The notes beneath the pieces were generated by a model, which was not told the DNA's origin, made no database searches, and was given only the letters and a program-made list of their open reading frames with translations. A DNA stretch of 64,000 nucleotides. Source: Bombus terrestris. Lineage: Eukaryota > Arthropoda > Insecta > Hymenoptera > Apidae. Shown here in pieces: positions 1 to 10,973 of this stretch. Position numbers and translations under genes: made by a program. Positions within the stretch are counted from its first letter, which is position 1. Each line of letters starts with the position of its first letter. Location: the NCBI RefSeq assembly GCF_910591885.1, contig NC_063278.1, forward strand, positions 4,055,501-4,119,500, in the 5' to 3' direction.

Positions 1-637
1 CTGCAACTTTATGCTTTCTTGCTTCTTGTATGCTTTCATCATCTAAATCGTCATCAAAAATTTCTCTACCATCTTCAATATAACCACTTTCTCCTTTTAT
101 AACAAATAATTATTTTGTAATACTTATTCTTATTTCTAATAAAAACAATAATTTTAAAGTTATTACCATCATCAATAATCCAATCATCATTTTGCCTTTC
201 TATTACAGTTTTGCTATATTCTTTTTCATCAACTTCCTCATAAACATTTTCCAATTCATCAACTTCATATTTATGTTTACTACCTTTTAATTGTTTCAAT
301 TTTTCTAAAGCTGACAACCGTCCAGTTTTGTCAAACTTCTGGCGTTTAGCTCTGCCTGCTGAATTCATAAATAATACAATTTGATAAACATTTATAAATT
401 CAAATTCTATATCAAAATTCAATTCAAAATCTTTCTCATCTTTAGTTTTTACAAGAATATCTTAAAGTAATGAACCTACCATATTCAATAAACATTTAAA
501 AACGGTACAAAATATTCTTAAATTTAATTAAATATTTAAACAATAAAAGCAATGAAATGTAAGTAAAACTTTAAAATTAAGAAATAAAATTCGTAAAGAA
601 TTAAAATATTATAACACTTACATTGTGTGTCACTCAT
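1..637 (-). CDS. PolA1: DNA polymerase alpha catalytic subunit, N-terminal part (runs off left edge)
   Basis: This is the catalytic subunit of the DNA polymerase alpha-primase complex, which makes and extends the RNA-DNA primers of nuclear replication. Three exons are visible on the minus strand: 637-622 (ATG and five codons), 355-167, and 93 to the window edge, with GT-AG introns 621-356 and 166-94. The joined start reads MSDTQCRAKRQKFDKTGR and continues with the family's hallmark N-terminal block: a KYEV stretch, VYEEVDEKEYSK, RQNDDWIIDDGE and GYIEDGREIFDDDLDD. That block matches the pol-alpha N-terminal (DNA_pol_alpha_N) domain seen in animal POLA1. Only about 98 residues are in view; the exonuclease-like and polymerase domains lie outside the window. 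The apparent longer open frame up to position 422 is intron read-through. Identity is confident; the 16-nt first coding exon is inferred from phase and splice sites. Confidence 0.92.
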
Positions 638-1000
638 ATTTCCCAAAAATAAATTGTTAAATCAAAATGTAAAAAATATCATAAATAGCTAATACTACAG
701 GAAACAGAATTAAAAAACATTCACACATAAAAGAAAATCAGAGCACTTGATTAAGGTTTTAATGGCAGATACATTTAGTCATTTTGGCGGGAGTTTTATT
801 GAAATCGATACCTTTCTAATTATCGATTACTCTCGATTGGTACAATTGTAACTTTTGTACAGAAACACATTACCAACTTCGTGCAAAGAGTTTGTATTCA
901 ACGATCGAAAAGTTGCAGACAGGTAATTATTCAAGCATTTAAGAAAAGTATTTTTTGCATATATAATAATTTATTGTAACAGCTACTATTAATAAATGTA
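638..1000. promoter_or_regulatory. Divergent promoter shared by PolA1 (-) and tango11 (+), with an E2F-type site
   Basis: The two genes are head to head, with starts 769 bp apart. Positions 782-793 read TTTTGGCGGGAG, a close match to the E2F consensus. It is followed within 45 bp by ATCGATA and TATCGAT motifs that resemble the insect DREF core. A good donor (CAG|GTAATT) at 922/923 is followed by an acceptor just before the tango11 ATG, so positions up to 922 probably form a non-coding first exon of tango11. DNA polymerase alpha genes are classical E2F/DREF targets in flies; that these sites work here is inference. Confidence 0.6.
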
Positions 1001-1406
1001 ATTTATGATGCACAATTATTTTTATTCTGTTACCGTTATAGCAGATTTAAATCGTATAGTTTTTGTGTCGTCATTGTATTGTCTCATACTGTACTGTGAA
1101 ATTGTTAAAAACATGTAATTTGTTATAATAATCATCAGATTATTTATTTTATCAATTAATTAATTAATTAATTAACAAAAATAGGAAGTTCTCTTACTTT
1201 TGTTTTGCTTGATAAAGTATAAATTATTGTATCGAATAAAAAAGAAGTCTTTTCTCCATTTATTACGTTTTATTTTTAATCTCCTAAAATAAAAATATAA
1301 AATACCATGACTTATTTATGTAATATTTTACAAATTAATATAACAAATTTAGTAAAAAATATAAAAAGTACAGATCTGAATTTTGTTTTTAATTATTTTA
1401 GTTATA

Positions 1407-2865
1407 ATGTCAAAAGCACATAGTCCTACTGTTTTTAATGGAGAGGCTGACAATTTTTATGACCCAAATTTTACTTTGGACATTAACAAAAGGATGCGTG
1501 TACCAAAAAGTATTCGTGTGAGTGGCGACTACACAGAAGAAGAAATAGCTGATACTAATGGTTCTAGCTGGAATCAGATTGTTGCAGGAGATAAATTTGA
1601 AATGCATGTTCCAGACAGAATTTTAGTTGTTGGTAAATATATAATTTTCTGTTTATTGATAAATTTATATGTTAATTGTTATATAACCAAGTTAATAATT
1701 TTATTAAAAATATATTTTACAAAATCATTAATTATACATAAGTAAGGTAAAACTTGTTAATGCTAGATATAATTAAATAAATCTAGGACAAGAACAACAT
1801 GTTGGAACTAGAGCACCACCAAGAGAAATTACATTAGAAAATGCTGTTTTACCACCTGAAGCAGGCATGGTTAGAGTGCAGGTAAATATTTAAGGTTATT
1901 AAATGAATTTAAATATATACTTTAGAGATTTATTCGTAAATATGATTTAATCAGTAAAGATTTTCTCATATTTTTTAAGGTTTAGCATTTTCCTATATTA
2001 GAATTCAATAATATCTACAATTTTCTTACTATATTCATAGACTCCACCAAGGATTTTGACACTGGATGACCATTATTTTCCGGCAGTTGATGAAGAAGAA
2101 CCAAATTCATACCCAACAGAAACTAAGGATTCATTATCATCTAAATCACATGGACAATATTCTACAGAAACGCAAATAGTTAGGTATGCTAGGTAATAAC
2201 TAATACTTTTCAATTCATATATATAAAATTATATATACAAAGTGAACCAATAACTGATCATATGAAAATATGAAAAAACTTGTATGTAGTATGAGGAGAG
2301 TCATAATGTATCAGTAGTATTTCTTTCTTTTTCTTCTTTCTTGATGGAATGTTTTTACATATTTTGAAGATACTTCTACTTTTTTCATACTATATAATTT
2401 CATTTTTAGTAAAGTAACAGATATCTCAATAATTTCAAGTATATATAATACAAGATCATTTGATATAAAAAGAAAGACTAGAATGACAAACTTTACATCA
2501 TAAGAGGTGTCTCAAATATGTTTGCACTGACGTAACGTGGCAATCGCCGATTTCATAAAACTTTCGATTAGGTAACATTTGAAATAATCAACGTTATTGG
2601 TCCACTCTATAAATGTATTACTTTTTTCTTGAGAATATATAATTATTTTTCTAGAGAACAGACACCCGCATATAGTGCACTTAATGTTTCTCTTCCACCT
2701 AGTGAAGAGATACAACATTTACGTCGACAAGTAGGGAAATTAAATCGTCGAGTAATGGCAATCGAACTTGAGATGTTACAACGTCAACAAAGAGAAAAAA
2801 TTTTATATGCGTTAACATTAACGTATTTAATTCTTAAAGCTTTTTCATGGTTGACCAGAAACTGA
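1407..2865 (+). CDS. tango11: Mitochondrial fission factor (Mff/Tango11), tail-anchored Drp1 receptor
   Basis: The product is an outer-membrane adaptor of mitochondria and peroxisomes that recruits Drp1 for fission. The exons are 1407-1632, 1787-1881, 2041-2192 (or 2183) and 2655-2865, giving 227 or 224 aa. Visible features are an N-terminal RMRVPKSIRV motif like the Mff start, the short conserved PPRILTLDDH box, and a coiled coil HLRRQVGKLNRRVMAIE near the C-terminus. A single hydrophobic tail segment (ILYALTLTYLILKAFSW) comes next and ends in basic TRN, as in a tail anchor. Two usable donors 9 nt apart end exon 3, and both keep the frame. The reading frame opens before 1407, but the acceptor TTTTAG lies just upstream of the ATG, so 1407 is taken as the start. 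An AATAAA-rich stretch near 3700 could end the mRNA. Confidence 0.9.
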
Positions 2866-4900
2866 ATTTATGTTAAGAAAATACAAAATATTTGTATCTT
2901 GTGTGAAAAAATGGAGCTCTTTATCCATATAAATACAAGACATTCTGGAAGAGTCTCCTTTGCTCCTAGAAGACATTTGTAACCAAAGACTCTTTATCTT
3001 GAATATGAAATTACAACATATTCAAAGTAAATGTATGTATCGTATATATTCAAAAGTAAGTTACTCCTGATACTTGCATGAAAGTACTATAATTAAACAA
3101 TTAAACTTTTAAAGTACTATAATTAAATAATTAAACTATAAGAATCTTATAAAATTCAATGTTTGTTATATTTATATCATTCTTTTTTATTGTTTACTAT
3201 GAATTGAAACTCTTTCTTACTTAATATATGTAAAAAAATTGAATATATACGATACTAATCTTTTTAAAGTAATTGAATTTGAATTTGAGTATGTTTGTAA
3301 AAAGTAATTTGCATGATCAAATAAGCAGAACATGATTTCTTTTGATCTATTAAAGAATCCATTTTACACGAATAATTGTAATTGTTTAAAAGTGATAAAC
3401 TATAAACAAATATCAGGCTTAATTACAGTATATGACAGATAATTGTAAATTTGTAAAAGTATGGAAAATGATGTTATGAGATTCTAGGTATTGAAATTGA
3501 AATTTTGATTTCTATTTCCTCATTTACTGTAGTTTAATTATATATATAATTTAAAATATTATATTATAGCACAATACATTGATAAAATTATAATTAATTA
3601 TTATGAATACTTAATTTAATTCTAGGTTCGACGTATTTTTTGTGGCCATGATATTCACACCATTGTACATTTATAACATACATAACATATTATTAGTGAA
3701 AAATAAATAAATAATAAACTTGTAATAATTTTTTTTTATTAATACACGTGCTACAAATTTATTGCAACTATCATAGTTTACATCTTTAAAGATTTTTTAT
3801 ATGCTGTAATATAAACCTTGGCTTTTAAGATATTGTTAAATTCATAGCAAATTTAGCATCTGAAATTTTTAAATTTAAAGTTTGCAATCGATTTCTTTTT
3901 ATTTACATCAACAAAAAAAAGTTTCTTAAAGTATCTATTTTCAATTTATCCATCAAATGAGAAACTAATGCATATTTTCAGTAGATATCTATCAATATGT
4001 GATATTAAATGAATGTATCAAAATGCATAAATAAAATGATAATAATATTATATTATTTCTTGCATTATTTATTTAGTATTCATTACAAAATGTCAGTAAC
4101 TATATTGTATTATCGTATAACAAATTACAATTACACAACAAATTAATGTTTTAAATAATTAAATTGTTATTATCATTATTACTACCATATCACAATTGAA
4201 ATTTTAACCTTATATACAAAATGTTATTTCTATATTCAGATATCAATTACTAAATATAATTTCAATCAAATTTGTTAATGAATTAAAACAAAAAGATTTA
4301 AAAATTGATTGATATTTTCATAAATATGTTACGGTAGTTCTTTCTGGCATTATATATAATTGAAAACATTATACACTTCTAAATTCATATTATAAAAAAT
4401 CAATGTTTTATTATATTTTATTGTGTACTAAAAAATAAAAATTAGACATTATTTTAACATTATTTATTCTTACTTAATAATGCTTAATAAAATGTTTTCG
4501 ATATTATATTAATGCATTATATATAATATAATTATTATAGGAAAAAATTACTAAATTGTTTGTATATACTTTATATTAGATTTTCATAGTCATAGAAACA
4601 ATAAATGAAATTTTTATCCAAAATTTATACATGAAATTTTTCCTATATGGTGTGTACAAATATTATATCGCATCATATCATATATTGTGTAAATTAATTC
4701 TGTATTACACAATGTTTACGAACTAAATTCATCAAAACACGACCATACTCAACATTGAGTCCCTAGTTTCTAGCTCTAATCATCAGTAGAAAACTAGTAA
4801 ATACGAAGACAAAAAGGAAATTTTCATACTGTGCAATAATATTAATATATCTGTAGGGTACATATAAAAATAATAGGAACAACATATTTTTTAATTTAAT
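2866..4900. other. AT-rich 3'UTR and intergenic stretch with no gene seen
   Basis: The stretch contains the likely tango11 3'UTR, with candidate AATAAA signals near 3700-3715. The rest is very AT-rich, with many stops in all frames and no conserved-looking coding block or structured RNA on either strand. Confidence 0.6.
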
Positions 4901-5323
4901 CTATCTAATCCAATCATATCGGACTATAGGATAACACACGTTCGACGGAATAATCGTATAGGGATCTTATTGTTGCGAATGTTAGACAATCTGTTAATAC
5001 ATACGAGAGGTCAGTGTACGTCACGTAGTTATTATTCAGAGTTGAGGATTTTGTGGAAATTTATCTGTCTGGAAGTGTAACGAAAAAAGATTCCTGAGAC
5101 TCTCTCGCGGCAAGACATTACGGGAAAATAACGCGGAGGTCTCAGGTTCAGCGAATTTCATAGTTTGAAGACTTCCCGTAAGAAAGAAGTGTCCGCGGTA
5201 CATCGAGTGCTATAACGCTGGTCGCATGTAATTGTGGTATTGCGTTTGAAAAACTTTATTTTATTAAAGGCACAGCCGTCTATTTGGCGTCTGTGAAGAG
5301 AGGACAAGAGTGTGTGATAGGTT
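4901..5323 (+). promoter_or_regulatory. Promoter and 5'UTR region of Ythdf
   Basis: Base composition changes sharply from AT-rich background to a mixed, CpG-containing stretch just upstream of the first Ythdf ATG at 5324. This is typical of broad insect housekeeping promoters. No TATA box is obvious and the transcription start cannot be placed from sequence. Confidence 0.45.
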
Positions 5324-7545
5324 ATGTCAACTGGATTGGCAGGTGCTGTTTCAAATCAGGTCAGTGTGTTGACTTGCTACCACACCGCTATACTGCAGAT
5401 ACCTTTCACTGAAGACAGCCATTCTAAATTTTGTATATTTTTCCATGCAACGGAATGCAGCGGATGAAAGGACAAACTAACAGTCAAGGTGAGACTTTGT
5501 ATTCTCCTACGATTTTTTCTTTTTTTCATTATATCTTTTGCCGATGTGTAATTCTAAAAACAGATGAACTGTTCATTATAAAAATTACTGCATGCGTGCA
5601 TAGATTTTTGTACTCCAAATAGTATAATTTACTCCGAGTTTGTGTCTATTGTGTGCAATTTTATCAATGCCTGTCGGTGTCACGGTAAGTTAATGCACGC
5701 AATTTTTTTTTAACTGATACGAAGTGTTGTTATCTATATTTTTAGCCGATCTTTATATAGGTATATATACATAGTGCATTAACCTATCTGTATGCTTTAG
5801 TATATATCGGATATGTTAGGTTATCAATAGCATTATTTCATGGTATTTTTTTTTAATGAATTCAGAATCGTGTTCGCTTATATATATATGTGTGTGTGTG
5901 TGTATATACATATATGTTACTGATAATTTGAAATATTCATAAAAATCTTAAAAAATAATGCATTCATATATCGGCTACGTCATACAGTAAAATTATTAAA
6001 AATATTACATAATTTAGTAAAAGAACCAAAATCATTTATTTATATCGATTTGTTAATATTATAAAATATCTTATACGAGATATAATTATTAAACCAGAGT
6101 AACCTACTATTTTGTATATTATAATTAATATTTCACTGTATTCAAAATTCAATTTCTATACAAAATCTTGTAACAGGGTGTCATTTTTAATTATTCATTA
6201 TTGAAATTATGTTTTTTTACTAGAAGATAAAATAAAGCCTTTTTTATGTGTTTTGTAACACATTTAGTTTTTACCAATTTTAATATGTTGAAATTTTCAA
6301 TATAGAATTGTTTATAGCAATTACTTGGAAAATTTCTCTAAATTAAGAAATTAAAGAAATTTTGCTAAAAGACAATTTCTTAATTTTTAATAGCAATGTG
6401 TAGTTATTGTACCATATATTCTATATAGTTTTAAATTCTGAATCATAAGAATATTTTGTTGATACTATTTAATTATTAAATAGAAATATTTTTAACAATA
6501 TACTGGGATATTCGATTTCATTTAAGAATTATTATTTGAACTAAGTTGTTAAAGAATTCATTTAGACTATTTCATCAAGGAAAGTTCATTTTATATATTA
6601 ATGAAATGAAATTTCATCCTAATAGTGAGCAATGGTCCTAAAGAACACCAGCAGCAACCACAGACAGAACATGCTGGTGGAGAAGATACTGGATTTGATT
6701 CATGGAGAGGAGGCAATAGTACACATCATTCTAGTTATCCAATTGGAACTGGTGATCCATATAGCCCTTACTATGCAGGTACTTCATTCCCTTATCAAAC
6801 ATTTGGTGCTGGGGATGGTACTTGGTCAAATGGAACAGACCCTGTTGCGTTTCTTTCTGGCTATGGAGGTCAAATAGGTCACGATGCATATGGCATGGAT
6901 GGAATGTTTTCTGCTAGTGCAGGAGGTGGTTTTAGTACATTTGGTCAGCCTGCTTTTAATTATTTTCATGGAAATGGTGATTTTAGTGCTTGGGGCACTC
7001 CAAGAAAAACACGCTATGAGGATTATTACCAGGCTCCACGTGGAAATGAAAATTATCCAACACCTAGTAACACAGAAATTAAGACTATTGAACAAAGTGT
7101 GCAAGGCTTATCATTAGGAAGTGGAGAAGTTCCACGTCAAGAACAAACTTCATCTAATCAATCAATAAAACCAGAAGCAAAAGAACCTAGAAAGATAACA
7201 TGGGCCAGTGTTGCAAGTCAACCTGCAAAGCCTGTTCCTCCACTTTCATCTTCTCAAGGAATGAAGAAAAAGGCTGGAATGCCACCACCACCTATTGTGC
7301 CAGGGAAGCACAATATGGACATTGGAACATGGGGTGAAGGTAAATCTTCCGCACCTCCTCCAACAGCACCACCGCCACCACAAGTACAGCCTCCTGTTCC
7401 ACCACCTCCGCCACTGGCTCAGAGACAGAGACCTCCTCCTCCTCCACCATGTTGGAATAGACAACCTGCAACACCTCCATCACCTCCACAATCGCAGATT
7501 CATATGCCCCCACAACAACAGCACCAACACCAACAGCAACAGCAG

Positions 7546-7580
<35 letters not shown>

Positions 7581-8450
7581 GCAGCAGCAGCAACAACTGC
7601 AGCCACAACAGCAGCAAATTACACAATCACAGTCGCATCCTGTCTTAGATAAGCTGAAAGTGAAGAATGATTATAATCCTGTAGAATTTGATGAAACTGC
7701 TCCTGGAGCTAGGTTTTTTGTAATCAAATCTTACTCTGAGGATGATATTCATAGATCCATTAAATATGAGATTTGGTGCAGTACTGAGCATGGTAATAAA
7801 AGATTGGATCAAGCATATAAAGAAGCCAGTTGTGAAGGTGCGCCTTTATATTTGTTCTTTTCTGTCAATGGATCTGGTCACTTTTGTGGTATGGCACAAA
7901 TGGTGTCACCTGTTGATTATAAGAGCAATAGCTCTGTATGGTCTCAAGATAAATGGAAAGGCCAATTTCGTGTACGTTGGATTTATGTTAAAGATGTTCC
8001 TAATGTGCAACTTCGTCACATTAGACTAGAAAACAATGAAAATAAACCAGTGACTAATTCAAGGGATGCACAGGAAGTCCCTCATGCAAAAGGCATAACA
8101 GTGCTGCGTATATTACATACTTATCGACATTCAACTAGCATTTTTGATGACTTTGGACATTATGAACGTAAACAAGCAGAAGAAGATCAACGTAAGGCTC
8201 CATCAAATGCTATACAACATCATCATTCTTCCAATCATAGAAATAGAGGACATTCAGATTTATCAAGGGATCATCATCCTCATCAATCGCATTTACATCA
8301 TCAACGCAAAGTAAGTAACAGCATTATGATATTATAAATGTAATGAAATTCAAAATTAATTATATGGTAATACTTTTTTAAATAATGTATCTCTTTGTAT
8401 AGGATCGGGATGGTGGTCGTGGTAGAGGCAGAGGAGGTTCACGCCAGTAG
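5324..8450 (+). CDS. Ythdf: YTHDF-type N6-methyladenosine (m6A) mRNA reader
   Basis: This cytoplasmic reader binds m6A in mRNA through its C-terminal YTH domain and directs bound messages to decay or translation. Four coding exons join in phase: 5324-5359, 5461-5488, 6626-8310 and 8403-8450 (598 aa). The two tiny 5' exons give MSTGLAGAVSNQRMKGQTNSQ, which aligns with the RxKGQxN start of vertebrate YTHDF proteins. After a Tyr/Gly-rich low-complexity region come a KHNMDIGTW motif, a proline-rich block and a 22-residue polyglutamine run. The YTH domain starts near residue 362. Tryptophans at about 405 (in IWC), 460 and 465 (WSQDKW) are the expected methyl-A cage. The last exon adds an RDGGRGRGRGG tail. 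Introns 1 and 2 make the N-terminus easy to mispredict as starting at 6625. Confidence 0.95.
7531..7596 (+). repeat. CAA/CAG polyglutamine tract in Ythdf (22 codons)
   Basis: This is an uninterrupted run of CAA and CAG codons encoding about residues 324-345 of Ythdf, with further Gln-rich codons on both sides. The mixture of CAA and CAG suggests it is fairly stable. It is probably part of the phase-separating low-complexity region. Confidence 0.9.
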
Positions 8451-10968
8451 CAATGGATACGACAAGAATATAATACTGTTCATAATAGTAATCATCGTAA
8501 AGAAAGCATGCTACGACTAATTATCGTCTTACTACTTACCTTTGCTTTCTTGGATACACAAAAGGCTTCTAATTCCTGTGAAAACTTGTCATCATTGAGA
8601 CTATTTCCTTCTGTTAAATAATCAACTTGTATGATAATTAGCGTCACGACGGCATCATAAATATTATCTGATCATAACTACCATGAAGAAGAACATAATT
8701 CAATTTCAAGGGATATTGGGTAACCTTGCTGACAGTTATAAGCATATAGTGTGGTGTTGCGTGCTATTCATCGAAAGGTGTTTCTTAAACGTACAAATTA
8801 AATATGAGAGAAAAATGAAATATGGAACAGAAGAAAAAACTGTAATATATGGACTAACCCTTGTAAAATGCTTAAACTTTTGTTGATAATGAAAAAATCT
8901 ATGCGAGAACAATATTGTAAGCAAGTGTCATTTAAATCAATTACCATTTTAAACTTTGATGGACATATAACCTGGTGCCTGTGGCTGAAAGGACTCACCT
9001 TTCTTTGTTATAAAGGTGCAAGGGCTTATTACAACGTTTTAAGTTTATGTGTAACAATTATGCTTGATCATTGGATAATAATAGAAATTATTGTCAACTG
9101 ATTATTTTATGCATATTCTATATCTATTGCAAATTATATATATAATATATATATATTATTCTAATATATATTATATATTACATATATTCACTATATATAT
9201 TATATATACATTAATTATATATAATATGTATAAATATATATATAAATATATATAATATAATTATATATGTGTATTATATATATATATTACCTCTTATTAT
9301 ATTATTATATCATTCATGGACTGCAAAAGTGAACTAAAACATATGAAAATAATATTATAGTTACTCTATAGTAACATATATGATAATGATTACTGTACTA
9401 TTTTATGAAAATTTCATGAGATATCAGTTTTATTGTTAAAATTGACTGTTACTTTATTTTATTTTAATGTTTGATACACTTTCTGTCATGGTTTCATTAT
9501 TTTATAAATTCCAGTTGTTTTTACTGAAATAGAAACCTTGTGTTTTTGTATATTGAAAAAAAGAAATATGTATACTTTTCATGCCCATTAAGAAAAAGGC
9601 TCCTTTAAAAATAATATCAGTAAATTTAAACAATTTTTCACAAATTATATGTAGAAAATTGAACACTAATATAACAAGAATTGCTTAACTAATGTGGATT
9701 TAGTAAAATATATAAAATAATAGATTCCATCTTATATTTGATTACATTTTGCTGGTAGTTATATATACACATTTACATATACATAGTTACATATAGTAAT
9801 TAATTTGTAGAAAATTGTAAAAGAAGCAGTAAAATAAGGAAATTTGAGTTCTTTAAGTTTTATAAAAATACTTTTTCATTGCAAATTAATATCATTTTTT
9901 CATATGATCAAAGAATTAATCACAAAGTAGTGACATGAGATTTTGAGTTGATTAAAAAGTTTGTACAAAATTAATCAATGAATTAAACCACAGAGTAGTT
10001 TAATGCAGATTTTTTAATGAAGGTATGCATATTATCATAACTACTTTTGCATACTCAATTATAAACAACAAGAAAGGGAATCTGAATCATATACATTACA
10101 AATCTCTTTTCTTGTTTTTATATTGTAAATGATTAAAAAACAAACATTTTATTAAAGTAATATATCAATATTAAAAATTTGTAGCTAATGTTTTTGAATC
10201 ACTTTAGCTTATTTATAGTTTACAAGTAGAATAAGTTGCTCAGAAAATGGACATGTAGTAATGTCCAATAACTAAAAACAACTGAATAAAAATTAAATCT
10301 ATTAAAGTTCTGTATTTCAGTTGAACAGCACTAAAATATTTTGTTAGACTATTTACTAAGAAGTATTTTATGGGAAATTATTATTGAAAATAGTTGCTTT
10401 TTCAATCATTTTAGAGTTCTGCTTAAAAATGTTTGGATTCCAAAGTTTATCTAAACTTTATTTTATGGTTAATATAGCACATGCTAATGTATACAGACTG
10501 TGTATCTGTATATTATCATTGAATTATAATATGCAGACATGCAAATAGTATACTTGTAATGTACTACATTGTTTAGTATTTACATTGTATAATTGTACTT
10601 GATTAAATATTGATTTGAACTATGAATTTAATATTCAAATTGAACTATTACAAAATCATGTATGCAGGCAATGAATTTTTTATAAAATATGAATTTGATT
10701 TAGTTTTGATTGCAAGTTCTGTAATTAAAAAATGATAAAAGATTGAGTAGTAATTGCGTTCAACGTAATACATGTATAATACCGATGTTTTATGATCATG
10801 CGTTATCAAATATTAACTTACTTAAAGCAATTATTTAAATTAAGAAAACCATATTTTAAAGTGTGATAAATTAATGTATATTTGTAAATTTGTTGAAAAT
10901 ATTGTGTTGAACGTAATTATTGATCAGAAATAATATTTCTTTATCATCATTGAACCTGATCATCCCAT
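8451..10968. other. Ythdf 3'UTR and convergent intergenic region
   Basis: No coding block is seen. The part nearest the stop is probably a long Ythdf 3'UTR. The remainder is AT-rich and separates Ythdf from the convergent EFHC gene. A TA-rich satellite-like tract sits at 9130-9290. Confidence 0.55.
9130..9290. repeat. Imperfect TA-rich microsatellite tract
   Basis: Long alternation of TATATA, TATATTA and TAATATA words over about 160 bp, with short interruptions. It lies in non-coding DNA downstream of Ythdf. Confidence 0.85.
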
Positions 10969-10973
10969 TTTAT

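Noticed and set aside
7292..7606. Long minus-strand frame rich in Ala and Val
   Set aside because: It is the antisense shadow of the Ythdf proline and glutamine tracts, with no start context or independent support.
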